A stretch of 64,000 nucleotides of DNA. Origin: Carnobacterium_A sp047553015. GTDB lineage: Bacteria > Bacillota > Bacilli > Lactobacillales > Carnobacteriaceae. Below are positions 1 through 10,169 of the stretch, in pieces. The notes beneath the pieces were generated by a model, which did not search any database, was not told the origin of the DNA, and worked only from the letters and a program-made list of their open reading frames with translations. The position numbers and the translations under genes were made by a program. Every line of letters starts with the position of its first letter. Position 1 is the stretch's first letter. The DNA lies in contig NZ_CP180212.1 in NCBI RefSeq assembly GCF_047553015.1, positions 2,108,001 through 2,172,000 of the forward strand, read 5' to 3'.

Positions 1-9
1 ATCTTTTCA

Positions 10-841
10 TTAGTCTACTTTCACAATCGGGACCCATAATTCCATATCATAGTCAGGGCTGTACATGTCTCCTTCACTATATACATACTTCGAAATCAGG
101 TGTCCCGGCGTGTTTGTATCCTTGTTCTAGAAAGAATACTTCTATGATATATTTCCAACCTTCTTGAATAGAATTAGGAATAGCTCCTTTTAGATTTACG
201 ATAGCATATTCTGCTTCAGGTACTTCTAAACTATCAAGACCTAACTCTTTAACTTTTCTTTGATCCTTTGCGTTATAACCTGCCATGTAATGAGTAGCTT
301 TACTATTAGTCATTTCAAAACACACATCATAGCTTTGACCATTTCCTAACTCTTCTAATTCTTTAACTGAATTTTCTTGAAACAGTCTATCCCATATTTG
401 TGAAAACTGATTAGCCTCAATGCCTTCAACCTTTATTCCTGCGACAGTAAATGCGTCTTTTTTTTCAATTTTAATGGTCATATTTTTTCCTCCTTGAATC
501 GTTAGTGATAATTGAATGACAGAAAAAATAGTGAATATTGCGCCATTCCTAACTTCACTAGGTGTGAAGTGATGGTATTTTTTGAACGCTAATCCAAAAG
601 CATCTGGAGAGTCATACCCATATTTAATAGCCAGTTCAATTATTTTCTCTCAACTCTATGCAGCTTTTGTCAGCCTTCTAAGCCTAATGTATTCACTTAG
701 AGGGTAATTAGCCAAGATTGAAAAAATTCTGCTAAACATGGGATACGAATAACCTGATAAAGAGGCTATCTTCTTTTCATCTACTTTACCATCTAAGACA
801 CTTTCAATATAGGCAATCGTTTGATTAAATTCATGTATCAT
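10..841 (-). pseudogene. AraC-family regulator with GyrI-like effector domain, inactivated
   Basis: The N-terminal part (from 841) is an AraC-type helix-turn-helix and the C-terminal part (from about 481) is a GyrI-like/effector-binding domain. Both lie in the same frame, but the frame is broken by two in-frame stops (TAG at 656-658, TGA at 650-652) in the HTH. A second lesion lies near position 80, where an extra 4-bp TGTA unit shifts the end of the protein out of frame. Past the shift, the sequence still encodes a plausible C-terminus ending in LWVPIVKVD with a TAA at 10-12. Intact relatives of this two-domain type are about 280-290 residues. The distal domain keeps its own ATG at 481 with a good GGAGG site, so a free effector-binding domain could still be made. 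No intact target operon lies beside it. Confidence 0.8.
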
Positions 842-1020
842 ATTCGCTTTATTTCCCTTCTTGTTCCTATTCTATAACGAATAAGAACGGAATACCCAAG
901 AATAGACGTACAAAAATTATCGTGTGTTTATTTGAAGTAGGTAAACAAAGTAAAAAAGGATCGATATAAAAACAACGTATCCTTTACTTTATTATTTTCT
1001 CCACTCTAAAGTAAATTAAA

Positions 1021-1057
1021 AAAGGTGATTTCTGTATTTTACAGAAATCACCTTTAA
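1021..1057 (-). terminator. Intrinsic terminator of the permease-deaminase unit
   Basis: A near-perfect inverted repeat (arms AAAGGTGATTTCTGTA and its complement, TTT loop) is followed on the minus strand by a T-run. It lies just past the stop of the amidohydrolase. Confidence 0.85.
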
Positions 1058-1117
1058 CAGTACACTTTTCAGATTGCCCTATATTATATTTACCTTTACT
1101 TATTCGCTTTTTTGGAC

Positions 1118-2329
1118 TTATTCAAAAGAACCTGAAACAACTTCCCCTTTAAACATAACAACTCTTTCTGGACAAACTCTTGCAATTAAATGCGCCGTGC
1201 TTTCAGCTTTTGTGAACAAAATATTAGCTGAATCGCCTACATTTGGCCACTGTCTATTCCCTTGTGCATCTAGAGCAGTTAAACCATTTGAAACGAGTCC
1301 ATAAGCTTGACTTAATGAGATTTCATCAACCATTGAAAATACTTCTGCTGCACGGTTTGCAATTCGAATCATATCACCTGTTCCGAAAGGAGACCAGTGG
1401 TCATTGATATTATCATTGATAACATTAACTCTGACTCCGTGTTTTTGTAAGAAAGGAATCGGTGGAGCTGGAGCATCGATTGGTACGGTTGTATTAATAG
1501 CAATTTGATTTTCTGCTAATTCTTTTACGACACCTAACAATGAGTCTTCACCTACTGCACCCATCGAATAAGCATGGGTAATCGCTACTTTTCCTTGCAT
1601 CTCGTATTTTTTTGTAAATGCAACAATTCGCTTAATTTCATAAATACCTAATTCACCTGGATCATGAAGATGAATATCTATTTCTTTATTATTCTCATTT
1701 GCAATTTTAAATGTTGTCTCCAATGATTGTTCAATATCATTGTCAATTGTCGCTGGATCTAATCCACCCATTGCATTAATAGCATCATCTTTTGCTGCTT
1801 TTGATAAAAGACCTTTCTCTTGGGTTTTAAGCGTTCCGTGCTGTGGAAAAGCTACCAACTCATAATCTAAACGATAGCTATTTTTCTCTAAAACTTCTCT
1901 AATTAGCTCTATATTTTTCATTTCGATAACAGGGTCTAAATTCACTTGTACGCGAAGAAAAGTAGCCCCACTTCCACAGATCAAATCGATTAACGCTTGG
2001 GCTTTCTTTGGAGCATCTTGTAGAAAATCAACTAGAAAACCTTCTTCTTCAATAATGCGTTCCTTTACGCCTGCTACTGGTACTACAGCTTTCCAACTAC
2101 CACCATAGTGTCCTTTATCTAGATGAATATGGTTGTCTCTTAGAGAGGGCGAAGCTAAATAATTTTTCCCGTCAATAACACCTTCAATTCCCGCAGGAAC
2201 TTCTTTTGCTATTTCTTGTATTGTACCATTTTCTATTTTTAAAGCCACTTGGTCTGTCGTTGTGACACTATCATTCGCTTCTTTTTCTAGATAACCTGTT
2301 TCTAAACGAATATTTTTAATCCAAACCAT
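1118..2329 (-). CDS. Amidohydrolase, cytosine-deaminase-like
   Basis: This is a metal-dependent amidohydrolase of the cytosine deaminase/CodA-like group, expected to hydrolyse an exocyclic amine of a nucleobase or related heterocycle in the cytoplasm. Visible motifs are the HIHLDK metal motif near residue 68, a DIHLHD histidine in mid-protein, ITHAYSMG, and a late DNINDHWSPFG segment that supplies the catalytic aspartate region. Length (about 403 residues) fits the family. I chose ATG at 2329 because AGGAG lies 10 nt upstream; the GTG at 2338 sits too close to it. It follows the nucleobase permease gene by about 100 bp and is probably co-transcribed. Exact substrate is not determined; a hydroxypyrimidine or creatinine-like substrate is possible. 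Confidence 0.8.
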   Translation of the reverse strand: MVWIKNIRLETGYLEKEANDSVTTTDQVALKIENGTIQEIAKEVPAGIEGVIDGKNYLASPSLRDNHIHLDKGHYGGSWKAVVPVAGVKERIIEEEGFLVDFLQDAPKKAQALIDLICGSGATFLRVQVNLDPVIEMKNIELIREVLEKNSYRLDYELVAFPQHGTLKTQEKGLLSKAAKDDAINAMGGLDPATIDNDIEQSLETTFKIANENNKEIDIHLHDPGELGIYEIKRIVAFTKKYEMQGKVAITHAYSMGAVGEDSLLGVVKELAENQIAINTTVPIDAPAPPIPFLQKHGVRVNVINDNINDHWSPFGTGDMIRIANRAAEVFSMVDEISLSQAYGLVSNGLTALDAQGNRQWPNVGDSANILFTKAESTAHLIARVCPERVVMFKGEVVSGSFE

Positions 2330-2426
2330 GTCCAACACTCTCCTTTTATAGTTGTTTTCTTATTTTCATCTTAGTTGATTAAAAGAAAAACTATTTTTCC
2401 GCCTTGATGAGCTGCATCTGCTATGC

Positions 2427-3869
2427 TTAATTTTCTTTATTCTTTTTCATTTTGTTCAATACACTATAAATAACAAAAGAAATAGTTAATCCAGAAAAGA
2501 ATGCAAAATTATTTAAATTAACAAGTAATGGCATACTTTGTATGAATGCTCCAGACATCGTTAAAACAAAACTGAGAATTAAAATACCAAGTGCTAGCAT
2601 GTTATATCCATTAGCATATTCGCCATTTTCACCAGGTTTTACATAAATATTTTCTAAGTTAATTTGTTTGTGTCTATTGAGATAAAAACTAGAAAGCATG
2701 ATGCCTAGTATTGGTCCAAAAAGCGATCCAATAAAACTATAGAATAAATATAATGTGCTTGTATCAGCAACTAATTTCCAAGGGAAAATTAATGTCCCTA
2801 GAATAGCAGTGAAAATTCCACCTGTTTTTACAGTAAATACCTTAGGAAATAAAGCGGTCAATTGTAAGCCAGCTGGAAGTAAATTCGCAAATACTACAAA
2901 AGCTGTTGCACCAACGTTTAGTGCTAAAATCAATACAATAACAGCTAAATTACTATCCATTTTATCAATTGCGTAAGCGATATTAAAGATTGGCTCACCG
3001 AATGCAATTTCAGTTCCTGCAATTAAAGCGACTGTTGTAATAGCAAATAAGACGTAAGAAATAATCATTCCTAATGGTAGACCAATCATTGCGTCTTTTG
3101 GTCTCCTAGCACGTTGAGTAAAATCTCCGATGTTTACAATGGGTCCTGCCCAGTTGGAAACTAACGTACTAACAGCTGCTACAAAAACAATCGGACTTCC
3201 CATTGTTGTCGCTGGAGTGTAAGCCATTACTGGACCCCATCCTCCGGCCATACTAATTGCCCAAACTGCTGCACCAATAATGAAAACATAAACAACTGGT
3301 GAAGATAAACTACCAAATTTATCAAGTACTCCTCTTCCACCCATGAATAAAGCAACTGTCACAATCCATAACAGGATATAAGAAATCATTGTTGGTAAAT
3401 CTAAACCAAAGAAATTAAAGTTCCCGCCTAAACTCAAGTAATCCGGATAAATTCTAGTAAAGATAATGTTTAAAGCTTCTGCTCCTACTACAGTAGTTGT
3501 TCCGAAAAATACTAATCCTGCTATTAAGCCTCGAGCTAGCGTTGGAATGAGTGCTCCTTTTACACCAAACGTATCTCTTAATAACATTGAAAAGGGAAGG
3601 CCATATTTTGAGGAAGCGTAACCATTTAGTGCGTATAAAATTGAAACGATTATTGCTGAAACCATAACTGCTGATAATACTTGAGGCACGTTTAAGCCTA
3701 ATACAAAGAATCCAGCAACCGTCATATAACCCATGAGATTATGCACAGCACCCATCCAAAGAGTTACAAATTTCATTATTCCCCAATCTCGGTCAGCAGG
3801 TTTTACGGGTAGAACATCATCAGAATAGTCGTATTCTTTGTAATTTTCACTAATTTTAGCTTGATCCAT
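2427..3869 (-). CDS. NCS1-family nucleobase permease (CodB-like)
   Basis: This is a 480-residue membrane transporter of the nucleobase:cation symporter-1 family, which takes up cytosine, purines, allantoin or thiamine-related compounds with H+ or Na+. About twelve hydrophobic segments are visible after a polar N-terminus carrying the PADRDWG stretch typical of the family. Its downstream partner is an amidohydrolase of the cytosine deaminase type, so uptake followed by deamination of a pyrimidine or similar ring is the likely joint role. A GGAGATG ribosome site precedes the ATG. No riboswitch was recognised in the roughly 330 bp upstream. Confidence 0.85.
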   Translation of the reverse strand: MDQAKISENYKEYDYSDDVLPVKPADRDWGIMKFVTLWMGAVHNLMGYMTVAGFFVLGLNVPQVLSAVMVSAIIVSILYALNGYASSKYGLPFSMLLRDTFGVKGALIPTLARGLIAGLVFFGTTTVVGAEALNIIFTRIYPDYLSLGGNFNFFGLDLPTMISYILLWIVTVALFMGGRGVLDKFGSLSSPVVYVFIIGAAVWAISMAGGWGPVMAYTPATTMGSPIVFVAAVSTLVSNWAGPIVNIGDFTQRARRPKDAMIGLPLGMIISYVLFAITTVALIAGTEIAFGEPIFNIAYAIDKMDSNLAVIVLILALNVGATAFVVFANLLPAGLQLTALFPKVFTVKTGGIFTAILGTLIFPWKLVADTSTLYLFYSFIGSLFGPILGIMLSSFYLNRHKQINLENIYVKPGENGEYANGYNMLALGILILSFVLTMSGAFIQSMPLLVNLNNFAFFSGLTISFVIYSVLNKMKKNKEN

Positions 3870-4198
3870 TATTTTTCATCTCCTTTTTTTAAATACCAAT
3901 CGTTTATCCTGTTAGTTTTTTCCAGTCTATTCTTGTACTCCTTTCTCAATTTTTTTTAGTATTATCACTAAATTTAAATAACATTTTCTATTTATATACA
4001 GTATAGGCCTTAACTATTTTTTAAACACTGGCTAACATATCCAAAAATACAGCGCTTACTTGTGTATTTTATACAATAACTATGGAAATATTATCACTCT
4101 CATAGAATACTAGTCCTATTTACTCATTAAAGAAAACTGGTACAATTTATATAAAAAAATCTCGAATTTTCTTTCCTTAAGATAATATGTAAACAAAA
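3870..4198. other. Intergenic region upstream of the permease gene
   Basis: AT-rich sequence that must hold the promoter of the permease-deaminase unit. I see no open frame with a ribosome site and no clear riboswitch fold. Confidence 0.5.
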
Positions 4199-4236
4199 AA
4201 GCTCCAACACACTTTTTCAAAAGTGTGTTGGAGCTT
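4199..4236 (-). terminator. Terminator of the flotillin operon
   Basis: A perfect 17-bp inverted repeat (AAGCTCCAACACACTTT with its complement, short loop) runs into T6 on the minus strand. It sits about 110 bp past the flotillin stop. Confidence 0.88.
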
Positions 4237-4345
4237 ATCTCTATTTTTTAGTATTTAAATCAATCTTAGTATCTTAAATGTGTGGCAACGATAAGATGTA
4301 TAATCGATCCGCCTCAAGGCTTCCAGCCGTGCACTGGTATAGATT

Positions 4346-5821
4346 TTATTCTGAATCTTCTACAATTACAGGTGCGTCAGATTCAGTTACTGGCTGGCTA
4401 AGTGTCTCGTTCAAATTATTGATTTGACGACCAATGTTCTTTGTTCCAGCTATTGAATTGATTAATTCAATTAGGTCTAAACCCGTTGCGTCTTTAAGTG
4501 CTTCTTGTGTCGAAGCTAACACGTTTGTTGCTGTTTTAGTAATAGCTGAGGCACCATTTCCATCTCCACTATCGACAACGGTAATTTTATCAATATTGCC
4601 TAGTGGTTCTGCAGATGCTTTGATAATAGCTGGGTAAGCTTCAATTAGAAGAGTCGTGATAGCTGAACTTCCAATCCCCTCCATAGCTTTAGCCCATGCT
4701 GTTTTACTTTCAGCATTAGCTTGACCGATTAAACGAATACTTTCAGCTTCTGCTTGACCATTTAATTCAATTTCTTTGGCTCTAGCTTCAGATTCAGCAA
4801 TGGATTTATTCTTACTAGCAATCGCGCTTTGTTCAACAGCGTAACGTTCAGCTTCCGCTTTCTTACGAACAGTTGCATCGTATTCGCGCTCTTTTTTCAT
4901 CGTTTCTTTTTCTTGTAATTCAATTTGCTTTTCACGTTCTATAATTAAGGCATTACCTTCTTCAACCACAACGCGTTTTTTTAATTCAGCACGTCTCAAG
5001 TCATAGGCACTCTCGGCTTCGGCCTTAGCAATATTTTGTTCTCTCTCATACGTAGAAAGCAATAGACTTTTTTCTTTTTTAGCATTCGCTGTTTCTGTTT
5101 CACGTTGCAATTCAGCTTCTTGAGATTTTTGATCGGCTAAAGCACGTTGAATGCGTGTTTCTTTGTCTGCGTTTGCTGTTTTGATGTCAGCATCACGTTT
5201 AACTTCAGCAATACGACCTTGGCCCAATGCTTGTAGGTAACCATTTTTATCTGTTACTTCTTTTACGGTGAACGATACAATCACTAAGCCCATTTTAGCT
5301 AAATCACTTGCAGCTTCTTCTTGTACATTGCTGTTAAAGACATCTCTATTCTTATAGATATCTTCAACGGTCATCCGACCCAAAATAGAACGCAAGTGAC
5401 CTTCTAATACTTCTTTGGCTTCGCCTTCTAATTGTTCCGTTGTTTTGCCTAAATATTGCTCTGCAGCTGTTGCAACATCTTCGGAAGTTGATCCGATTTT
5501 GATAATCACGGTTCCATCAACAGCGACCGGTACACCTTCTTTAGTATAAACTTCTGGTGTACGAACATCTAGTTTTGAAGATAGAAGGGATAACTTATTA
5601 ACGGTTTGAATAATAGGCCAAACGAACGTTCCGCCTCCACTAACAATCTTCATTTTATTATTTGTCTCAGGATCGATAAAAACATTTTTATTTCCTAAAG
5701 CTGTACCAGAAATAATTAACGCTTCGGCTGGTGAAGCAGTACGGTAACGACTAACTAATAACACTAATAAAATAACGGCAATGGCGATAGCGCCAACTGT
5801 TCCAAATAAGGCTGAATCCAT
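4346..5821 (-). CDS. floT: Flotillin-like membrane scaffold protein
   Basis: A 491-residue flotillin (FloT/YuaG type). Residues 4-24 form an N-terminal membrane segment, followed by an SPFH/band-7 domain to about residue 190. A long charged coiled coil rich in Ala-Glu-Lys (about 200-370) then leads into a C-terminal tail with the conserved IEAYPAIIKASAEPLGNID stretch. Flotillins organise functional membrane microdomains and affect fluidity and the assembly of membrane complexes. The gene lies 10 bp after an NfeD-like gene, matching the yuaF-yuaG arrangement of Bacillus. A downstream terminator closes the operon. Confidence 0.93.
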   Translation of the reverse strand: MDSALFGTVGAIAIAVILLVLLVSRYRTASPAEALIISGTALGNKNVFIDPETNNKMKIVSGGGTFVWPIIQTVNKLSLLSSKLDVRTPEVYTKEGVPVAVDGTVIIKIGSTSEDVATAAEQYLGKTTEQLEGEAKEVLEGHLRSILGRMTVEDIYKNRDVFNSNVQEEAASDLAKMGLVIVSFTVKEVTDKNGYLQALGQGRIAEVKRDADIKTANADKETRIQRALADQKSQEAELQRETETANAKKEKSLLLSTYEREQNIAKAEAESAYDLRRAELKKRVVVEEGNALIIEREKQIELQEKETMKKEREYDATVRKKAEAERYAVEQSAIASKNKSIAESEARAKEIELNGQAEAESIRLIGQANAESKTAWAKAMEGIGSSAITTLLIEAYPAIIKASAEPLGNIDKITVVDSGDGNGASAITKTATNVLASTQEALKDATGLDLIELINSIAGTKNIGRQINNLNETLSQPVTESDAPVIVEDSE

Positions 5822-5831
5822 GTGTTTATTC

Positions 5832-6440
5832 CTACTTTCTTCTTACTCTATTTTTTAAAGCTTGTTTCTTTTTGTTTTCATTCCATGTTGGTGCTCGTTT
5901 GGCAATAGATTTGATACTATTGTCATAAGGTAAGACATATAGCACACGGTCTCTAACATCCATTATTAAGACATTTTCATTCATGGGAATAGCTGTTATA
6001 CCGTCATCATTTTCATAAATTTTAGCCATTTTATTTACTCGTGTGAACCCCGTATAAACAACGACTTCACCTGTTTTATCAAGTGAAATGGGAATAGATA
6101 TCTTTCCTTCTTTCCCCTCTAATTGATAAATAGAAGTAATGCTAGAATTTTCGGCACGTCCCTTAAATGGCAAGATAACAAGAATATTCATTAACATAAT
6201 TGCAATCATAATAACAAAGAAAATTCCTACAAACAGTAAAGTAGATACTGCTTTACGTCCTGCTACTACTATTCCATATGTGATAAAAAACGCAATCATA
6301 CCTGTAACAAAAAAGTCACTAATGTCATAAAAACCGATACTGATTATATCTTTCAACGGCAACGTTAAGATGGCTAAGACTATACACCCGGCAAAAGCAT
6401 ACTGTAAGTACAGTGGATTCTCTAATACAACAGTTAGCAC
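5832..6440 (-). CDS. NfeD-like (YuaF-type) membrane protein
   Basis: About 202 residues: several transmembrane segments in the first 100, then a soluble C-terminal domain (SIYQLEGKEGKISIPI ... VRDRVLYVLPYD) that resembles the OB-fold of NfeD proteins. It directly precedes flotillin, as NfeD-type partners normally do. An ATG further upstream (6578) would add a polar 46-residue leader. The GTG at 6440 is preferred because a strong GGAGGTGA site lies about 10 nt before it and the protein then starts at its first membrane segment. The C-terminal end is basic (KNRVRRK). The NfeD assignment rests on context plus fold pattern rather than strong motif identity. Confidence 0.72.
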   Translation of the reverse strand: MLTVVLENPLYLQYAFAGCIVLAILTLPLKDIISIGFYDISDFFVTGMIAFFITYGIVVAGRKAVSTLLFVGIFFVIMIAIMLMNILVILPFKGRAENSSITSIYQLEGKEGKISIPISLDKTGEVVVYTGFTRVNKMAKIYENDDGITAIPMNENVLIMDVRDRVLYVLPYDNSIKSIAKRAPTWNENKKKQALKNRVRRK

Positions 6441-6692
6441 TTCCTTTTCACCTCCCTCCGGTGAACTTATTTCTAATGAGTGGTTCCCATTATCTAAGCT
6501 CCATATATGATATTTTTTTGATTTACGAACGGTTTCATCTATGATAAAACAACTACATACTTCATTCCTATAATACACTTTGTAGGAGCTTCCTACAATA
6601 CAGTTGGCATCTATTATCCCACTTTATTTTTCTATTTACTACGATAATTGATTTTTAATCTATTCACGACCTTCCTGAGTGATACGTAATCA

Positions 6693-6736
6693 AAAAGATA
6701 GAATCTCACTTTGAAGAAAGTAAGATTCTATCTTTT
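6693..6736 (-). terminator. Terminator after the photolyase gene
   Basis: Long inverted repeat with arms AAAAGATAGAATCT-ACTTT and a short GAAG-type loop, followed by T5 on the minus strand; about 55 bp beyond the photolyase stop. Confidence 0.82.
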
Positions 6737-6790
6737 AAAATACATCTAAACTGACCTTATTAAATTGCATCAGCCTCTATAAAACAGAGA

Positions 6791-8215
6791 CTATTTTTTG
6801 TTCTCTTCAACTATTTTTTTGCTTTCTTCAAATGCTTTGATGGTTAATTGTCGTCTTTGTTTGTGTGAGACAATCGGTTCAGGATAATCTTTGCCTATGA
6901 TTACTCCAAATTCATTTTGTTCTTTTTCAGAAAGTTTTGAAGGGTCATGTATCTTTGAAGAAGTAATATTTTTCAGCTCTGGAACATAGTGTTTAATAAA
7001 TTCACCATTTTTATCAAACTTCTCTGATTGAGTTGTCGGGTTAAATATTCTAAAATAAGGAACGCTATCTGTCCCCGTTGAAGCCGCCCATTGCCAACCG
7101 CCTATATTGCTAGCGGGATCGTAATCAACAAGCATTTCTTGAAAGTATTTTTCTCCCCATCTCCAATCAATGAGCAAGTCTTTCGTTAAAAAAGAAGCGG
7201 TTACCATACGCAACCGATTATGCATCCAACCGGTTTCTTTCAACTGTCGCATGGCAGCATCGACTAGCGGGAAACCGGTCATTCCTTCTTTCCAACTCTC
7301 GAAAAATAGCTCATTATTCTCCCACTCTACTTGTCGAAAAGAGGGATTAATTGACTGATTTTTTTGGTCAGGATGAGTCGTGTGTATCATATTATAAAAG
7401 TCTCTCCAAGCCAACTCTTTAATGAACGTTTCTTTGCCTAAAGAATCTGTTGCAAGGCTGACTTGATCATAAACCGTTCGAATCGATAGTTCACCGGCTC
7501 TCAAGTATTTAGATAACTGGCTTGTTGCATTTTTCAACGGATAATCTCTCGCTTCATTGTAGTCATCTAAATCTTGTTTAATAAATGTATCTAAGCGCTC
7601 ATGTGCTGCTTGATTGCCTAACTGTAATTCTTTAACAGCAATCTGTTTACTGAGAAAATGATTAAACTGGTCTTCATCTTTTGAAAATAGTGGTTCTTTA
7701 ATTAGCTTTGCTTCATCAAACACCACTTTAACTACTCCAGGTTTTTCTAGTTCAATCCATTTATTGTAATAAGGCGTAAATACCTTATAATACGTTCCAG
7801 AATTTGTCTTTATTTCCCTAGCTGCATGAATATGGTGATCATAATAACCATGAGCCTTGACTCCTAGTTCCTTGAAAATAGTACTTGCTAGCTTATCACG
7901 TTCAAGACCATAGCCCGTTTCATCTCTATTAATATAAATATCTGACCAATCTGGAATTTCTTTCTTTAATTTTAAAAAACATTCTTTTGTACCTCCATAC
8001 AAAATATGCAATATACCTTTTTTTACTTTTATTTCATCACGTAAGACTTCTACACTTTTAAAAAAAGCAGCTTGATTTGATGAGTTTTCTCCTAAAAATT
8101 GCTTCGGATTGACATGAAACAACAGCATCAACGAGTCTGAATCTTGAAAAGCCTGTTTTAATGCTACATTATCTTCTAATCTTAAGTCTCTCCTAAACCA
8201 CATAACAGATACCAA
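6791..8215 (-). CDS. phrB: Deoxyribodipyrimidine photolyase
   Basis: A 474-residue class I photolyase that uses blue light and reduced FAD to split cyclobutane pyrimidine dimers in DNA. The N-terminal alpha/beta antenna domain starts with VMWFRRDLRLEDN. The C-terminal FAD domain shows the family signatures TGFPLVDAAMRQL, TGWMHNRLRMVTASFL and DYDPASNIGGWQWAASTGTD. Full length. The start is a TTG at 8215, with AGAGGG 5 nt upstream; the next ATG would remove part of the first beta strand. The gene stands alone between its own terminator and a 345-bp spacer. Confidence 0.93.
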   Translation of the reverse strand: MVSVMWFRRDLRLEDNVALKQAFQDSDSLMLLFHVNPKQFLGENSSNQAAFFKSVEVLRDEIKVKKGILHILYGGTKECFLKLKKEIPDWSDIYINRDETGYGLERDKLASTIFKELGVKAHGYYDHHIHAAREIKTNSGTYYKVFTPYYNKWIELEKPGVVKVVFDEAKLIKEPLFSKDEDQFNHFLSKQIAVKELQLGNQAAHERLDTFIKQDLDDYNEARDYPLKNATSQLSKYLRAGELSIRTVYDQVSLATDSLGKETFIKELAWRDFYNMIHTTHPDQKNQSINPSFRQVEWENNELFFESWKEGMTGFPLVDAAMRQLKETGWMHNRLRMVTASFLTKDLLIDWRWGEKYFQEMLVDYDPASNIGGWQWAASTGTDSVPYFRIFNPTTQSEKFDKNGEFIKHYVPELKNITSSKIHDPSKLSEKEQNEFGVIIGKDYPEPIVSHKQRRQLTIKAFEESKKIVEENKK

Positions 8216-8560
8216 TTTATCCCTCTTTTCTAATTTATTTTCTAAAGAATTATTTTTATCCTTTTTTGTAAACGATTATGACTAGTCTACAACAGTTACC
8301 AAGAATAGCTCAAGACAAAGGACTATTCTTTCAGCTAAAATGATGAAATTATTTAGCACATCATTTATCTTATACACTAATTTTAGAGAACTCGCCTAAA
8401 ACCAGAAAATAAAGTCACCGCCTTCCTACAGGATCTAACGTACAACTCGTTAGACTGATAGTTCAGTCAGTGACTTTAAAAGTTAATAAAAGAGTGTTTA
8501 TTTCACTAATTATTCGTTTGTCTTGAAGTAGCACACTTATCTATTGAATGAATATACCAT
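8216..8560. other. Spacer with a structured inverted repeat
   Basis: No gene is visible. A long imperfect hairpin at 8410-8478 is closed by TAAAGTCAC/GTGACTTTA. It contains an inner stem CTAACG/CGTTAG and a GACTGA-type inner repeat. On the minus strand it lies about 85 bp past the stop at 8561, so it may terminate the gene cluster upstream. The branched form is more elaborate than the other terminators here. Confidence 0.5.
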
Positions 8561-10165
8561 TTACTGTATATCTGATACCTTAAGGATACCCTCTTCATTT
8601 TTCAATACCCAAGTAGTATATTTTCCATCGACTGGCTCATTGTCATTCGTATTTGTAGTAGAAACTAGTCCAAAGGCACCTTTTTGACTCCATGAAGTAG
8701 TAGAGTTTATTCTATATGTTGCTTCAACTAAATAACTATCACTATCTGTTTGCTCAATTTCTTGAATACTGAAGTCACAATTTGTGAGATCTACATCAAA
8801 ACTTGTTTTCTTTTCAAAATCAGCATGAACTGCACTCATTTCACTAGCAATTTTCTCTTGCAAATCGGATGTTTTATCACCAGTAAGAAATTTCTCATCA
8901 ATCCTCAACGGCATTGATTGCCCTATTTGATTTAGCTGTTCTAAAATCTGTTCTTTTCCAAATATATCACTAGAATTTATTTCTATTGTACTTTGATTAT
9001 CTTCTTTACTTATCTTCGCTTTTTCATTTAAGGAACGGTTACTAAACTCTTTATTTACTTCAATTACTTGTTCGTCTGTTGAGAGTAATATTCTTGTTAG
9101 TTGAGCCTTACCATCCTCAATCGTTCCAATTTTATTACCATTCATCACTAAATCGCCACCTTCTATATTTGACACAACTTCAAAGTCAATTATTGGAAGG
9201 ATAATATCAAGTGTCTGATAATTTTTATCATCTAAATGTACTGTATACTTACTAATATCTATCTCTTCAATAGGTAAGCTAAAATCTTGACCGTTTATAG
9301 ATCCTTTAACTACTATTTTTGTTTTATCCGTTGCTTCAATAATTATTGGATCAACAAGCGCTTTTCCATCTTTCAATTCAGCTACTTTTTTATCATCGAT
9401 AAAAATATCTCCTTCTGAGATATTTGCATTAATAGTTGCTGCAAATAATTCATATGAAGTCGTTAAAGTGTAATTTTCACCATCCATTATATTAATAATA
9501 AATGTATTTTTATACTTTTTACCATCGTACTCAAAAATAGACTCACCTTCGTATTTACCGGGTAAATACGTTCCCAAATGAATGATTTCATTGTTTTTAC
9601 TTGTCTTACCGATATTTTTTCCGTCTAAATAAAATGATATATTTTTTTGATTTGTTTTTGCATCAATCGTACTCATCTTCATTTCAAAATCGTAATTTGG
9701 AGCAACAATAAATTTTGTCCCATTTACTATGAAATTTCCAAAAGCCCTATTTTTCTTTTTTGTATCTTTTTGTAATTTCTTTAATTGATTAGGCTTTTCT
9801 TTAAAATATTCAATAAACGGAATGATTTCTTCTTTAGTCAGCTTTTTGCCTTCTTTAGATACCGTATTTTGTGCTAAATAAGTCGCATCTCCTTCAGAAA
9901 TCGCTTGATAGTAAGAAATTATTTGTTTTTCTAAACTGTTTTTGTTCATAACAACTTGTATCCCAATTGCTAACACAATCATTATTAGTAGAATACCTAC
10001 GAAAAAAATTTTAAATTTTTTAAAAAATAATAGAAAAGAAGATTCTTTATTTTTTTTAATTTCTAACTTCGTAGTTAGAAAACTATTTTCACAAAATGGA
10101 CAAACTGTTTCATTTTTTTCTACACTAGCGCCACAATTAGAACAATTTTTTTTCACTATAATCAC
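8561..10165 (-). CDS. Zinc-ribbon membrane protein, TcaA/YvbJ-like
   Basis: A 534-residue protein. An N-terminal zinc ribbon (CSNCG and CPFCE, residues about 8-26) is followed by one transmembrane helix (about 52-72), then a long extracytoplasmic part of repeated beta-rich modules (DGKNIG, DDKKVAEL and NGNKIGTI turns) and a C-terminal NTF2-like looking domain. This order matches TcaA-type proteins of Staphylococcus and Bacillus YvbJ, which act at the cell envelope. The GTG start overlaps the end region of the upstream 1063-residue gene (4-bp gap, no independent ribosome site), indicating translational coupling. It is therefore the last gene of the FtsK-associated cluster. Its role there is unknown. 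Confidence 0.7.
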   Translation of the reverse strand: MIIVKKNCSNCGASVEKNETVCPFCENSFLTTKLEIKKNKESSFLLFFKKFKIFFVGILLIMIVLAIGIQVVMNKNSLEKQIISYYQAISEGDATYLAQNTVSKEGKKLTKEEIIPFIEYFKEKPNQLKKLQKDTKKKNRAFGNFIVNGTKFIVAPNYDFEMKMSTIDAKTNQKNISFYLDGKNIGKTSKNNEIIHLGTYLPGKYEGESIFEYDGKKYKNTFIINIMDGENYTLTTSYELFAATINANISEGDIFIDDKKVAELKDGKALVDPIIIEATDKTKIVVKGSINGQDFSLPIEEIDISKYTVHLDDKNYQTLDIILPIIDFEVVSNIEGGDLVMNGNKIGTIEDGKAQLTRILLSTDEQVIEVNKEFSNRSLNEKAKISKEDNQSTIEINSSDIFGKEQILEQLNQIGQSMPLRIDEKFLTGDKTSDLQEKIASEMSAVHADFEKKTSFDVDLTNCDFSIQEIEQTDSDSYLVEATYRINSTTSWSQKGAFGLVSTTNTNDNEPVDGKYTTWVLKNEEGILKVSDIQ

Positions 10166-10169
10166 TCAC

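Noticed and set aside
1074..1304. Plus-strand frame opposite the end of the amidohydrolase gene
   Set aside because: It is antisense to a clear gene and runs through its terminator.
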